Origin: Cyprinodon diabolis
Lineage: Eukaryota > Chordata > Actinopteri > Cyprinodontiformes > Cyprinodontidae
Assembly (NCBI GenBank): GCA_030533445.1
Contig: CM060076.1
Coordinates: 8,736,001 to 8,800,000 of the forward strand
Direction: 5' to 3'
DNA length: 64,000 nucleotides
Shown: positions 1 to 14,461 of the stretch, piece by piece
Numbering within the stretch: the first letter of the stretch is position 1
Layout of the letters: each line of letters begins with the position of its first letter
Made by a program: the position numbers and the translations under genes
Notes under the pieces: generated by a model
What the model saw: the letters and a program-made list of their open reading frames with translations, nothing else
The model's database searches: none
What the model was told of the DNA's origin: nothing

Positions 1-2535
1 AACACAAATAATTTCAGCTTTCTTAAGCTGGTCTGGAAACAGTTTTAAGGTGTAGTTTTATGATTTTATTTAGGTTATCCGTAATTCAATGAAGACAAGG
101 GTTTAAAGATTTGTTCCTTAACCGCAGCACGTGTTCAAACTGAAACGTCTATTAAAACATTTGAGGTTGGTTTAGAATCTGCCCAAAGTGAAGTTGTATA
201 CACAAAGAAGTTGTCAAACGTGCAAAATACCAAAGAAATTGCATTAAAATCCTTGCCTTAAATGGAAAGAAGATGCAATGAAAGTAAAACGTTTAAAGGA
301 ACCCAGGATAAAAGATGGCAGGCAGCATCATTTTTATGAACAGATGGAGGTAGTTAGCTGTTCTCCTAAAGCCATGTAGTTCTGTCCAGCCCAAACTCCT
401 CCAGCGTGCCAGATAAACATTAGTAATATGCAATTCCTGCATGCTCTGGCATTATTCTGGTTCTGCTTGCTGCAGCTCGCCTCGGGCTCTGGGGCTTAAA
501 AAGATTTGGATGACCGTCAACACTTGGAGCTCACTCTGCCTGTTTTTCCTGAGCAGAAACGTTTTACATCCCATGAAATCCATCATTATACAGACTTGAA
601 CGGAAAAGTTGTGAAGCTTGTTGTCTAAATTAGGTAACACTAGTTTTTTATGGTGGAGATTTATTTGTTTTTTTAAGGTGAACATGAGTGCCGTGGACAC
701 AGTAAATTAGAAACATTATTTTTCTGTTTTGTAAAATTTTTCTCAGAAATATTTATTTTTAAACATCAAATCTCTAAGGACTGTTTTCCATCATGGCTAC
801 AGTAAATGTTACGGCCAACTGGTTTTATGTTCATTCTGTCATGTTTTTTGTATTTTGTTGTCTGGCCCTGTATTTAGTATTTTATTGTAATGATCTCCCA
901 CTCTTATTAGGATAAACGTGTAGTTTCAATTTAGCAAAACAGCCCTTTGAATCTTGTAGCATCTCAAATGGAAAAATAAGGATTTGTCATATTTAACAGC
1001 AATCATCTGTTTAGATCCTCTTTACTCAAATTATTGCTGCACTGTTTATGTAATAGATGGTAGAAACAGTATAAATCGGTCCTACATCATCAGTGCTGTC
1101 ACAACATGGCTGAGCTGGAGGAGTTAGTAAAAATAACGATGCCATATCGATGATTTGGACATTGTTTGGGTTTAATGACACATTGAGTAATTTGATAGCA
1201 AAAAATGGCACACAAACATTTTGTTTTACCATTTGAAGATCAGGCAAATGCTGGAGAGCAGGAGCCAGAGGTTGTACTTGGCTCAAACATCTGCTTAGCC
1301 AAGCAACAAGGGAGGAACTGAAATATTCAAAGTGTGACATAAGAGATTTGTTTAAAAATATCAGCAGCAGCACCTTGAGAAATTAAAAGTTTTTTTGTTT
1401 GTTTAAAGAGTGTTACATATAATACAATTTTTTTAAATGTGGAACATTTTTGTATTGAAAAGTTTTGAACTATTTTCTTATTATGGTAATCTTTTTAGTT
1501 TTTTTTCTTGCAAATGTTTTATAGAAAATCTCTTATGTGCAGTGAAGATTATAACATATAATAGATTTTGCAATTACTGAAGTGTTGAGTGGGGGGGTGC
1601 TGTTGAAACTGTAGTATTTAAAACATTCTTTTTTATTTCTGTTACAATATTTCTCTTCATTTGCACGATTTAAAAGCATAAAGTGCTGGTTTTTATCATA
1701 ATTACCATAAACTTCCAAACAAAGGCTCTACAAATTACATTAGCTTTGCTTTTTATGATAATTTCAAACTTTAAATTTAATACCCCTACTGTAAACGGAT
1801 TTGATTTATACAATACTAATGATTTATGGTCATTCCAATACTCAATTATGTGTTTTATTTATTAAGTTGATATTTTATCCCATCCACCTAGAAGAAAACC
1901 TTTAAAACGTGATAAAAAAGAAGCCAAGAATGAAAATAACAGTAATATTGCATTTATATTATATTCATGATATGACTTTCTTCCTTGGGTTGGCAGACTC
2001 AACATAAGACATTTCCTGAGTTGTTCCCAGAACTGGTTTTCTTTTGCTTATGCTCTATGTCTCTCACAGTTTTTAGTTGATGGTTTTCACAAATAATATA
2101 ATAAAAAACACATTTTTCAAACTGGACTTTAAGTGGTGTTGGTTTGTCTTTGATGGTTTGCTGGGTAGCAGAGCCAGGGGCTAGCCCAGAGAACCATTCC
2201 TGTCAGAAGAGCCACTAGACATATAAATATATGACCTGTTATTAATAGAATTTCATTTTTGCATTTTGTAGTAGTTTTGTTTAACAAAAGTTTAGACAAT
2301 GCTTCTGCTGCTACTGTTATTTGCTGTTGGAAACAAAGAACAAAGCAAAAGCATATAGTTTCAAAGTCAATAATACGATGACAACTTAGTTAATTTAATC
2401 ATCGATTCTGTCTGACAGATCCTGTAGTTTACTTTTCTTTAGGTTATTCATGTATTCTCTTTGTTCTCTCCCGAGGCCTGTTCTCAAAGGTAAAACTAAT
2501 GACCTAATGACTATCTATGTTAAGCTAAAGGTCTG

Positions 2536-2828
2536 CACTGCAAAAAATTCAAATCTTAATAAGTCAATTTTTCTTAAAATAAGTGAATTTTTTCTTGAAC
2601 TGAGGAGGTAAGTGAGACACTTTGCCAGTGGAACAAGACAATTTACATTTAAAATAAGAAAAAAACAATTGCATTGTCTTATTTCAAGTGAGTTTTATCT
2701 TATTATCTTATTTTAAGAATAAAAATACTCATTCCATTGTCAAATCCTCTTACTTACCTACTCAAATTAAGCGTAAAAACACTTAAATTAAAAAAATCTT
2801 TACCTATTTCTAGATTTTTTTTGCAGTG
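2536..2828. mobile_element. short MITE with CACTGCAAAAAA termini (copy 1 of 3)
   Basis: The 293-bp element begins CACTGCAAAAAA and ends TTTTTTGCAGTG, an inverted terminal repeat. The inside is nearly palindromic: 'tttgccagtggaacaaga' on one side is mirrored by 'attccattgtcaaat' on the other, with stretches of 'cttattttaag'. Related copies lie at 23871-24230 and 47328-47617. The termini suggest a hAT-type non-autonomous element, but I find no clear 8-bp target duplication, so the superfamily is inferred. Confidence 0.65.
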
Positions 2829-3435
2829 TATTTTATCATAAATTGTTTGAGTTTTGATCCATCACAGGAACAACACAGGCTATATTCATAACCTCTTACA
2901 TAGGCTATTATGAAGAAGTAAGGAGGCTGATTTATTTTCTTGTCACAGTAAAGAGCCGTTCATCTTAGCTCTTGGTTTACTGGGCGAGCTTGTTCAACCA
3001 TCTGCAGCGGTCACAAGATTTGGATCATGTTCAAACGAGGTGATTTAAGATTAAATGATTTTGCTCTAGGAGAGGTTTGAACCTTTTTTTCTCCTCTTTA
3101 AAAGGAGTCAGATGCAGATGTTCAATGATCAAGAGTGCTTCCTTTTAGAAGTCTCTGGATATCCCACAGAGATGAAACCCCATTGAAGTCCAAGGACTTG
3201 TTGCAGGGATAATAAATAACTTCTGGTGTACTTTGAGATTCTCCGGCTGGTGAGGGAAGGGATTCCTAATGTTTCTACTTGGACTCCCTAACACCAACAC
3301 CCACACATCCTCAGACATGCACAATCACATGAACACACCATACCTGTCAATGAAACACATCACCCAGTCCATCTTATAGACTCGATCACGGGTCTCCATT
3401 TCCGTTGGTAGTACACAGTGCAGTAAAGTCACCGG

Positions 3436-3900
3436 TCGCCATATTGGTACTCCCTAGTTTATACTAGTCGGAATGTAAACAATACATGTGCTACAGTATC
3501 GAACAACAATGATTGGTAAAATAAAGATAAAATCATCATTTTAAAACACACTTGCTGTTTCGTAGCATCAGTTGATGACTGTAATTTATAGTAAAAATTG
3601 GCACATCACATTGCATAGTCATTATGAAGTCAATGAAGACTATAAATCATGTAATATAACATATTATACAAATTCATCACAACAAAATGAGTGTGTTAAT
3701 GGAGCATAATAATAATGTAGTCAGATATTAAGAATATTACACATGCAAACACACACCATCTGATGATGTGGCAAATGCGCTAAATTGAAGATGTACATGT
3801 AATATACACGTATTGGTTACATTTTTATGGTAATCACTTTACATTGCAGGCATTATTGTGGCACAACTTTGTGAGAGTGGGGAGTACCAAGATGGCGGCA
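3436..3900. repeat. weak inverted repeat, possible old MITE
   Basis: 'cgccatattggtactccct' at the left is matched in reverse complement by 'gggagtaccaagatggcg' at about 3879-3897. The DNA between is AT-rich and non-coding. Only about 18 bp match well and the outer ends are not defined, so this may be a decayed DNA transposon. Confidence 0.35.
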
Positions 3901-6050
3901 GGTTACTTTGTTTTTTTTAGTCTATCACAAATCCAGTGAATAAAGAGAGATCAGTGGACTGGACTGGCTGCATATCATATACACACAGCACCCCATTTGA
4001 TAACCACTCCTATGTACCTAACAGATATATGAATGTTTGCCCTCAAATGGTTGTCAAAACTGTTTTCAAATTTCTTTTAACAATGTTTTATATTTTTGTA
4101 CAAGTGTTTTAAGTGTTTTTTTTTTTTTTGTCTGCTATGACGCGTGCCTTATAAGAGAATAAAGATTATTGATTATTTATACATTCAATAACCGAGATTG
4201 CCTGTATGGCATTAATGAAAGAATGACTGAACAGCAAACCTAGGCAGAATTAGAGCTCCAAAAAGATTTTAGTTGATACTTCAAGAAAAGGATGACATCT
4301 TTAAACAAAGTGTTGAAAACAAGAACAAAGAGCAGGCGACAAGAAATGCAAGAGGCTTCATTTATTCTCAGTTGTTAAAATTTAGCCACAAAAGCCACTT
4401 TTATAACCATGACAAAAGCGCTGCAATCTGACTTCAGAGAACAATAATTACATATCATAAAACCATTTCTCTCAGGCGCACATTTTCATGACTCTCCAGA
4501 AATAGGAATTGCAAGCATTGTATCGATTGAGCATTCAATAGCGTTTTTCAGGTATTTCAAGTATTTTATTTTTATTCTAGCTACACAGCACGCCTTTGTG
4601 GGAGTTTTTACATTTTTTCTGGGGGTGAGGTTAGGCTTTTACATCAGATTTCGTCACATTTTAAATTCATATAATTTTTTTGTGAATTATTGTGACTAAC
4701 CACTCTGCTCTAACCGGCTGCCTGAAAATAAAAGAAACAGGAAAAAAATGTTTGCTTGTATTTTGCTGCTGCTTGAAGTTACACAATTCAAATATAGGCT
4801 GCAAATGCAAAGGCAAACTGTTATGCTACATATGAAATTATGATGGGCCAGTGATTATGGAGTATTTGACTGAATAATGAGAGATCAGTGATTCGCAGTG
4901 CAAGTTTATGATGGTCTGATGAGACTCATATGGCGTGTCCGTGGTGTGTCTGCCTTTACTCATCAGCACATTGTCAACAGTTTCAATGAGGAAAATTCCA
5001 TAATAACAGAGCTGTTTGCATGCCTAGGTGAACGTTTACCTCTTTCTCGTTTCCTCTCTACACTAAATCAAGCTATATTATTGCAGCTGTGCATGTTTTT
5101 AAGAATTCATGATTTCAATCTATTTGGCAAATTCACTGACTCACACAAGCCTTTTAACAGTGCTGTTTATTACAGTGAGTTGCTTAAGTATTCATACTTT
5201 GTTACGTTATAAGCAGCTGAGATATTAACCCTTTAAAGCCCGATCCAAGAATAAAACAAAACAGAAAATTACTTTTTCTTCGTTTGAAGTCCTTATTTGG
5301 CCTTTTAACAAAATATGTAAAAAGAAAAAAACAGAAATACATTTTTGATATTAATAAGTTATTACTATGCGATAAGTCAAGATTATTTTTTGTGTAGTCT
5401 TCTGCCCTCTGTTATCAGGTATATCTGATTGTGTACAATAGGATTTTGAGAAAAGTTTTTACCATTAAATTAAGCAAAAGGTGTCAGATGCAAAACATTT
5501 CAGAAACCGTATGTATCAAATATGATACATTTGGCATTACAGGGTTAAGTGATAGAGCTATGCAATGGTGCACAGCGGAAGTGAAAATGAAATATATTTC
5601 ACAAAAAAACTGGAAGCTGTTCTAAAAAAAGCTTAGTTGGTACTATCACCTCTAAATTTAACAGTCTTTGGGGTATTTCTCATCCAATTTTGCAAATTTA
5701 GAGAAGTCTTTTTGCAAAGTAGCTCCACCCTATTGAATTTGGATGTAGAACATTTGTGAAAATGTGTTTTCTAGACATTTAATGGAGTATTCTAAAGCTG
5801 CTCTAGCATTGTTTATATCCTGCATGTTTGACCTTTGAAAAACATGTTCATTGGGTTTAAACCTGAGTAAATGAAGTTAATTTTATGGCACATAAAGCCC
5901 TGTTATGTCTTTTATGTATTTGTGTTTTTTCTGAGCTCATAGAGACACACTGTTGAATTTTCTGAGATGGTCCATTGGTGTACCAAAAATTATTTCAAAA
6001 AGCCACCAAAATCGAAAAAGATAAACTACAAAATACATTTATGAACTCCT

Positions 6051-6071
6051 GGGGGGGGGGGGGGGGGGGGG
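6051..6071. repeat. uninterrupted run of 21 G
   Basis: Homopolymer of 21 consecutive G on the + strand in otherwise AT-rich DNA. It could form a G-quadruplex. Run length is prone to assembly error. Confidence 0.9.
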
Positions 6072-6529
6072 AGTTTGGTTATTTTTCGTAGTGTTAATTA
6101 ATTAGGAAAAGGCTAAAGTATTTACAGCAATGTAAGTCAGCTGATGTTAACAAATACATATTTATTAAAAATATATATATGTCAGCATTTCCCTCTTTAC
6201 ATATCTCTCAAAAATCTGTCTTTTTTTTACTCTCTATGCATGTACATCTGGCTGTTTTTACTTGTTCAACAAGTTGACTGGATAAATGCTAACAGATGCT
6301 TTCTGTGAAGCTCCAAAGCAAGAAGATATAAATTTCAAAGTTCTCCAGTAATTGCTTTGTCAGGTCTTTAAGATTATGCCCAGATTTAAGGTATTGTGGA
6401 GGATATTTTAAAAGATCTGCCCTTTCCACTTTAAATAAAACTGCACATGCAAGAGCATGCATGAGCCCATTTCTCCTTGTGCATGTCCTGTTTTTAAATG
6501 AGCTTTTCTCATAGCTCATACAACCTTAC

Positions 6530-6790
6530 TGCGTCCACACAGAGCAAGAACTATATAATGGACTTTATACCAAACTCAGTTAACTGACCGTTTGGACTTT
6601 TTTTTCCTCCTTGGTCACGTAACTCCTTCTTCTCCACACGGTGCTTGCAACATCTTTGTTAGTCATCGCTATTGGGTAGCAACAACCTATGGTGACAGCT
6701 GGCCGCTGTGACAGCAAACCCCATAATGCTTTGCTAAGACAGCTCTCCGTGCAAAGCATTCCGAGATATATCTGCCCCTTCTGAGGCCTT
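6530..6790. repeat. dispersed repeat, copy A
   Basis: Shares ordered blocks with 22795-22990: 'actcagttaactgacc', 'gtcacgtaactc', 'cacggtgc', 'caccatctttgtta'-like sequence, and 'gcaaagcattc.g.gatatatctgc'. It is non-coding and I find no termini. It is probably part of a decayed DNA transposon present at both sites. Confidence 0.6.
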
Positions 6791-7309
6791 TCTTATCTTC
6801 TCATACACTTCTTAGACAGTTTTTGTCTTATGACCCTTGGCCATTTTCAAAGAACCGCGGTGAGAAAGGTGAACTTCAACGTCTGAAACCCTAGCTCACC
6901 ACAGATATACGGCTGAAAAAAAACAATAGCTAATAGGGCGAGCACGTAGGACTGCCTTACGTAAACATATCACCACAATGATTTAGATGATCCGCCCGGA
7001 AATAAGACATAGTCCTCTTTATCTTCAAAGGGTAACGAGGTACTTGTAACCGTACATTTGATTAGAGGAACAAGGACCGAAGAAAAAATCCCAGAAGTAA
7101 CTTTATTCATTTTTTTTTTATTCTGGTTCACAAATAAATTTGGTTACAGTGTGCATATGCCTTCATCCCAGTTTATTTTGTTATGTATTTGATTAACTGC
7201 AGGATTTAACTCAAACACCCGCAACATAAAAAAAAAACTCTACAAATTCTAAGCTTTGTCTGCAAAAACTAAAAGATTTTAATACAATCTAATTGTATAT
7301 GTTCTGCAG

Positions 7310-10229
7310 TCGAGGAGGTTATGGTGCGATTGGTGAACGGATCAGGTCCCCATGAAGGCCGTGTGGAGGTGTTGCATGAAAGTCGCTGGGGGACGGTGTG
7401 TGACGACGTCTGGGACAAAAAGGATGGAGATGTCGTCTGTAGGATGCTGGGATACAGGGGAGCAGCAGCCGTCCATAAGACCGGACGTTTTGGGCAGGGT
7501 AAGTAAACAATGCATCTGGTTCATCTTTGCCTGCATTGGAAATGGTTTGCTACCATCTATGAAAAGATGTTGCTCATCCCCTATAGGACACATGGGCTGA
7601 AGTGTATGCAAGTCCTGCCTAATAAAACAGAACTTGGAATACTATGTATCTGTGTTCCTTTAAGAGAAAAATCATTACTTCCAGGAATTTATTCTAATTC
7701 TCATCTATTTAAAAGGAGGGGTAGATTATAATAATGAAGCTTTTTTTAAATGTTAAAACCACAACCTACTAAATATTACATTGAATTTTGAGTTGTAGGT
7801 TAGTAAAGTGATACAAAATGGTGAATTAAAAAGAGTTTTGTTTTTGTTAGTATCCAAAGTAAAGGAAACTATCAGATTCTCCAATGTGGGATAGTAAAAA
7901 TATTTCTTGCCTTGTCTAGTCTTGAATTGTCTTCAATTATCTTAACTCCAATCCACATGAGTGGCAAGTCCTTAGGACTACATCTGTGTCAGCTTTGCAT
8001 AGCTAGACCCTGAATTGCTTTTGCCATTCCTTTTCTTTTCTCCACATTTATCACACTTTAGTCAGGATGTAGGTTGACTCAAGTCTCAAGCCTTTTGCTA
8101 TCTCTATTGATTCTTCTTCCAGGATCTGTGTGTGTTTATCGTCCATCCTCCTCCAACTCTGACTAGCAACCCTGTCCTACCCAAAAAATGCATAATGCTG
8201 CCACTAACAGCTTCACACTCCCACCACAGCAGGGATGGTTTAATCACGGTTATGCACAATGGCCCTTTTCTGCCACACATAATATTTTGGCTTCTATATG
8301 CTGCTGCTATACAAACAGACAATTGGTTGTGCTTGACTTTATTCAGGGGATGCCAGAGTAAAGTGATCTGACCAAAAAAGGCACACCACAATTTTTTTAT
8401 AAATCTTTATATAGTCTAACAAAAAGTGTTTAGTCAGATCATATGTAGAAATTTCTTAGAGATTTAGCTTGTATTTTTTTTTATAATATTTTATAATGTC
8501 GAGCTGTATCTCTTAATCATCACCCTTCAATGCAGGCTTTGATATTGAAGCATTAATGGAAATACACTCTGAGCCAGATGTCAATGCCAAAGACTCTCAG
8601 GGGTGACATCTATTTTTCTTTCTTCGTCTTTGTGTCATTCAACATTTAGCCTTACATCATCCAGAGTATCAGTCCAGTAAAAACTCTGACCCAAAACAGC
8701 TAGAGGAGAGAACATTTCCTTGTTCCAGGGGACTCCCCTCTAAATTAAACAGCTGGATTCAATCTAAAACATGCAGAAAATCACCTCTCTCTGAGGCTTT
8801 TGTGAGTTGTCAGTTCAGTCACTGTTAGGCTAACGTTCTGACATTCAGGTAGTCAATAAAAATGGATATTTGCACAAGGTTCTAATAAAAATGGAGTGGG
8901 TTCCAAGAAGATTACAGATGACAACTTGTTTTGGGCCAGGGATCATCAAACCAGCTGGCTAAAAGCTCTGAGTAGCTGACAGCTTGTTGGCTAATTAACT
9001 ATTTGCATTAATATACGATTTCACAGGTGTAATTAGTAAAATAGCTGGGCAGTGTGTATCTAAGGGCTTTGAAGGTTTAATGATTTGTACCATTACTCAG
9101 AAACATATGTGTGTTGGTAGAGTAGCCATTATTATTTTGGACAATTATAAGGTATGATTGATTTTTTTTTTACGGCAAAAATGTTCTTTTAGAGTCATTA
9201 CAACACTCTTCCAAATTTGCCTGTGACTGAATCCCTCCTGGATATTCCCCTAAAATCCCTAACCGTGGAAGAAGTGGTATAAATTTGGTGTGAACAAAAG
9301 TCACCTCATCCTGTAAGCACTGTAAATGTTTTAAGATCCAGAGAGGCAGTTTAAAGGTTTATTTCTTCTGAGGTGAATCCACAGAGTTTGCAGCAGCAGA
9401 ACAGCTGGGCTGTCATCTGCAACCTGCAGCAGCACCATGTGCACTCTCCAAAGAGCTTACCTCATTTTCCATCCTGTGCAAGCACAAGAAGTGACGCTGT
9501 CCAACTGTCAAATCTGTGTCGAGTTTGTCTTTCCTTTCACACACTGGCCATAAAGCCTTAACTAAGAAACAAAATGTGAGTTCAATCAAAGACTATGAGT
9601 TCTGGCTTCTCCCGCCATCTTCAAATGCTGCAAAGCTGAAGTGTTTACGTTGTTTGAAACCTCCGGTTGACCGCACTGTTGCAAACTGGAACCACAGTTT
9701 ATGGAGAAAACAATGTGGCCAAAATATCTGCTCACCAGCTGGAACTGTGTGTTTTATAACCGGATAGAAAATAATCTGATCAACAATACTCAGAGGAAGC
9801 ATAAGAGTACTTGCTGTCTTAGTCACAAATTCAAACATAAACTCCAGTTTTGATTACTTTTGGATTGCGATTCATCATTTTTCCATTGAATCATTCAATT
9901 CTAACACATCCCATCTTCTCTTCACTATTAATTTTTTGAAACATTAAAACAGCTTAATTGCATTATCAGGCCATTAAATGAGAATCTTTCTTTGAACTGT
10001 TCAGTTTTTCTTTACAATATTACATTTCTGCTTCAATATTTAGAATGAAAAGATAATTTCCTAGTATGACCTATTATTTATGCCCTTTCTTCCAGGGACT
10101 GGTGTGATCTGGATGGATGACGTTGCTTGCATGGGGACTGAAGACACCATCCACCAGTGTAGGTTTCCTGGATGGGCCAAAACGAACTGCGGCCATGTTG
10201 AGGACGCCGGCGTAACCTGTACAGTCTGA
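7310..10229 (+). CDS. scara5: scavenger receptor class A member 5, C-terminal SRCR exons (partial)
   Basis: Two exons, 7310-7498 and 10096-10229, join in frame (phase 1) and end in TGA at 10227-10229. They encode the C-terminal group A scavenger receptor cysteine-rich domain, starting near [16 protein letters not shown] and continuing through [31 protein letters not shown] and [12 protein letters not shown]. All six expected cysteines are present. The sequence closely follows mammalian SCARA5, a type II trimeric membrane receptor that takes up ferritin and other ligands; the SRCR domain is its extracellular tip. The transmembrane, coiled-coil and collagenous exons lie left of the window. Splice sites are ttctgcag/G|GTAAGT and cttccag. 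The first AATAAA downstream is at 11156-11161, so the 3' UTR may be about 0.95 kb. Linkage to pbk, esco2 and ccdc25 matches human 8p21 and supports the assignment. Confidence 0.93.
8104..8391 (-). mobile_element. decayed Tc1-like transposon fragment in a scara5 intron
   Basis: The minus-strand text resembles the degraded middle of fish Tc1-like elements: 'tgccactaacagcttcacactcc', 'agcagggatgg', 'ccacacataatattttgg' and 'agtgatctgacc' are recurring Tc1-type phrases. There is no terminal repeat and no open frame. It lies in the 2.6-kb intron between the two SRCR exons. The family assignment is by resemblance only. Confidence 0.4.
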
Positions 10230-11309
10230 TCATTCAGGATCACCCCTGCCTGCAAACTTTTCTCCATTCTAGGCCTTTTCTTGGACCATTTTTGTCAAAC
10301 TTTTTTAAAGGTGTGCCTTTTTATCAGTATTTTTGCCAACTTGGCACCAAAAGGTGTCATCTAAACAGATAAAAACTCATTTCTATTTGTGGTTTTGTGG
10401 GCATAAGAGAACTATTAACACTGAAGGACAGTGTTATTTTTCATGACCTGCACTATAAAGGCAAAGATTGCACGTCTGGATAGTGCCTTCTTCTCACCCA
10501 ATAAGGATGGATTGAACTAAGTTTCAAATCAGGACATTTCAAATAATAATCTTATTCACCTCCAAAGGGAATGAAATGGCTCTTTAAGACAGAATTAAGA
10601 ATGTCAATTATTTTTATTTACCTTTACAAGCAGCTTCTCATTGTAGCAAGAAATGCAAAGGGCTTCTGCAGAGTGCTTGGTTGTACTTACTTTCTTTGCC
10701 TTGCTTGATATTTTTTTGAGTGACGGTTTGCAGGTTAAAATATGGCTGAAAGCGTGCAGAGAAAAAACACATTCTAACACCTCTTTCTGTTCAGCTTTTA
10801 TTGATATCATGTGGAACAATATTTTTAAAAAAGACTGACTTTGTTTGTTTTCTTTTCAAGTGGTCTTTATCTTCATTGTTTTTTAGATTTCTAATTTTTT
10901 TTCTTTAATAATTAGGTGTTGTTTTTTTGGTTTTTTTTTTACTAATATTTGATGTAGTACCTAATAATGGCAATATGAGGGAGCAATAGGGACATAGCCT
11001 TGTGGCGTAAATAAGAATGTCTTTTTAGCTTTAAAACCAAATCTGTGCTGTGTATTTGGCATATTTTAGAAAAAAATATCAAAATGTTTTGCAGCACTAA
11101 AATATATAAATTCAAGACACAAATGTTATTAAAAATAGAAGCACAACTAAAACTAAATAAAAGCAGAATGAAACATATTTTGGTCAAATAAACCGACTCA
11201 CGTTCTATAAAAAGTCACTTAAAATAAGCATGGATTTAAGTTGGACTTAAAATTTTAAGAGAAAGGAAGGTTTGATGCCATTTTGATTTTAAAGCTATGA
11301 CTCAAATGG

Positions 11310-11500
11310 ACCTCTCTCCTTCGGGAGGCTAGGGCAAAGAGCTTGGAATCCTGGGGTCCTGAGTTTGAGCCCCACTCCCACAGACTGCCACTCTGGGTCT
11401 ATGAGCAAGACCCTTAACCCCACACTGCTCCCCAGGTGCCCCACAATGGCAGCCCACTGCTCCCCAAGGGGATGGGCTAAATGCAGAGGTAAATTTCTCA
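11310..11500 (+). repeat. SINE- or LINE-tail-like dispersed repeat, copy 1
   Basis: Contains 'cccttaaccccacactgctc', 'aatggcagcccactgctccc' and 'atgggctaaatgcagaggta', and then ends in an AATTTC-type motif. The copy at 14462-14580 carries the same blocks on the opposite strand. This arrangement is a common retroposed repeat in fish genomes. I cannot name the family with certainty. Confidence 0.7.
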
Positions 11501-14461
11501 AGTGTGAGATCAATACATTTAAATTAATTACATAAAATATAACAACAGGCTCCATAAGAAAAAATTAGAAAGGCCTTCACAAAGTCTGCAATATTGGCAA
11601 CTATGACCACTTGAAAAGACTACAGGTAAATCAGTCTCTTTGAAAAGAAATATAAGAAATATGGGTACATTTATATTGTTGCTTCATGCCACAATCTGCA
11701 GCAGTGTTTTTGTTTTTTATTTGTTTCCTTCTGTTAAAATGTTATCATCTGTTCATTAGGGCCTATTTAGTGGAACCTCATTTAATAACATCATATACTG
11801 TGTACACAGAATATATTTTTGCTAATTTGGAGGGCCTTTTTAAAATTTTCCAAGGCGGATTGTATTTACTATTTAGGTGACTTCTGAAGGAAGTGGTGGT
11901 TCTCTACTTTATTTAGGGGTGTCACAATAGCAAGGGCTGCATTAAAATCTACACTGCTGTTTGAACATGTGATCAATAAAAAGGTTTTGGGTAAACTATG
12001 TTTTCTTTTTATTCTATTGTAAACTAGTCATTCACCTTAACTCCAGTAACATGTGAAGAAGTTTGGTTGTAAGGTAATGTGAAGAAAGTTTATTTACCGG
12101 TAAATGCTTTTTCAACAATACATATATATCTCTACTGTTTTTGTAAATAGGTAATCATTTTATTTCTATTGTATGAAAATCATAACTAAATGCTTAATTT
12201 GAGGTGCATTTACATAAAAGAAGACTCTTAAGGGTTAACAGTAATTTAGTAAACAGATGATGATGATGATGAAGTCCAAATGAGTATAAACAGATGGATG
12301 GCTTGTCTTGTCTGATTTATAATGGTGGGTTTGTCAATCTGCCAAACATTGGATTGCTTAAGCATCAGTTCTCCAAACAAATCTCATTAATCTGCTTCAG
12401 CATTTTATGTCCCTCAGATTTTCTTTATAGCTGAACCTAATTCTAAAACACCACAGCACCTCCAAAGTTCTCCCTTTGCTGGGGACCTAAAGCTCTGTAG
12501 ATCTAAAAGAATCTTATTCCGGAATCAGGACCTGATTCTAGATCACCTTGACATTTGAGCAAATTGAAGCACAGAAATTCTTCCTTAAAGACTTTTATCT
12601 GAAATATACCCACGTGATTTTTAATTGTTTCTGTGCAAGAAATTAACATTTTAAAGCAGAGTTTGACTTTTTATCTTGCATGCAGCGAGAAAAGAAATGT
12701 CGAAATCTGTTTTAAAAACGGCAGATAAAAATAAAAAAAATGAATCCATGCAGCAATACTACATAGGCTGAAGTCTTCCAAATGAATATCTGGCAAGTAG
12801 GTAGTGTTAGACAATAGGCTGCCTTTGTGATTTTGTTTTTTGTTTTTTAAGTACTACATGCCTAGAGTTATTGTGTACTTAAAACCATCACAAATATCTC
12901 TGATTAGACTGTCACATCTGATGATACTTGAGAAAACAAAAACTTTTATTAGTATTAGATACGACTCAGTCATTAGTATCTTGGTATAAATTTGACATCT
13001 TACATTTTATGACTTAAATTTTTTTTAAACCTTGCTTTGGAAGAGAGGCGAGGCGCCTGCCCCCACCTGTTGCTGTACATTGCTGGATAGTCAGGTGATA
13101 GAAAACCATTGAACCTTTCTTCACTTGAAAGAAGGTCAAAGCTGTTTGGAAATATTTCCCCTTGTGACAAGAATGTTTAAGGACATGGAAACTAAAGGAG
13201 CGCCCCGCCATTTTAAACTATGAAACTGCAGTTGATAAATGGTGAGAGGTCCATTTGTGAGGCAGCTGACTCCTCGCTGGCTAGCTTATCAGATAGCCTT
13301 TCTAATTATCCTGCTAATTTAAAGTTTTTCATGCTTTAGGAAGAGGCCTTAAGAACACAAAGGCAGGAGGATTAATTTCACATTTTTACTTAACTTTGAC
13401 TCAAAATCAAAACAGCATTAAACAATAAATGGCATAGATGACATAACTAGAATCATTACTTTATATCTATTTTATCATTATCATGTTATCTTGTGTTATA
13501 TGGTATTACCTTCAATTAAAAGTAAAAGCTGTAAACTCCCCGTACTTTAATTCAATTTCTCTAAATAAAATCTGCCCCTGACCTATGACTAGTTAAAACA
13601 TTTTATATATGTTTCATAAAATGTTTATATTTCTGCAGTATTTTAGTTGTAATGTTAGAAACTTTTCTCCACAAAATTGGTATGAAAAACCTTCAATCAG
13701 TTTTTTTACCAGGTAAATACCTGGTATTGATATGTCTTGTTTTGTTTCGTGAAGAATATTTTTACACATGACTGATTATTTTCTGTAAGTAAAAATGTTC
13801 TTAATCTTGGTGAAATCACCAGTAAACTAAAAGAAAAAGGGAATAAGCTCTTCTTAACATTGCCTAATTGAGGTCCAGCTGTTATCTGGAAATAAATCTG
13901 CATGAATCTCAGTGCAGCAGTTTTGTATTTGATCCAGTTTCTCTACAGATGTCAGCCAGAAGGAGATGATGAACGTGTTCCCTCAGCACAGGAAACAATA
14001 AAACTAAATCTGAAAGGCAGCAGCTGAGTGTGACAGAACTTCTTCACAGGCCTCTAACTCTGAAAAAAAAAAAACGCTGAGGTGTTTTTCTTACTCCATG
14101 TCATCGAAGTATGTCTGAAGTAAATATAAATTTACCTGATTATGTACATTTCAACATCCTTTGCAATATGGCCTTAAACAAAAAAACTGACATATATTCT
14201 TAGATTCAAGCAGTTCTTCTAACAGCAGTGATTGCATGTTTAGCATTAAATAAATTTGACATGTTTAAGAATGTTTGGACTTCTTGTTCTGATAAGGTTC
14301 ACAATGTCCATATGTGCAGACGGTGCTCCATTTTACTGTAATGTTCGTTTTTTTTTTTTTATCTAAGCCACTGCTTTAAAGGCACACATTGTAACTTCTG
14401 GCCACCAGGGGTGCGAGACCTTTAACTGCCCGTATTTTGAAGCGTTTTTTTATCGTCATTA

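Larger units (their letters stand above)
1..7309. other. non-coding DNA upstream of the scara5 SRCR exons
   Basis: I see no supportable exon here. It is probably scara5 intron, because the SRCR exon that follows is internal (it begins mid-codon). No Gly-X-Y collagen exon, which scara5 would need further 5', is visible. The stretch is AT-rich and contains a small MITE (2536-2828), a weak inverted repeat (3436-3900), a 21-bp G run and half of a dispersed repeat pair (about 6530-6790). Confidence 0.6.
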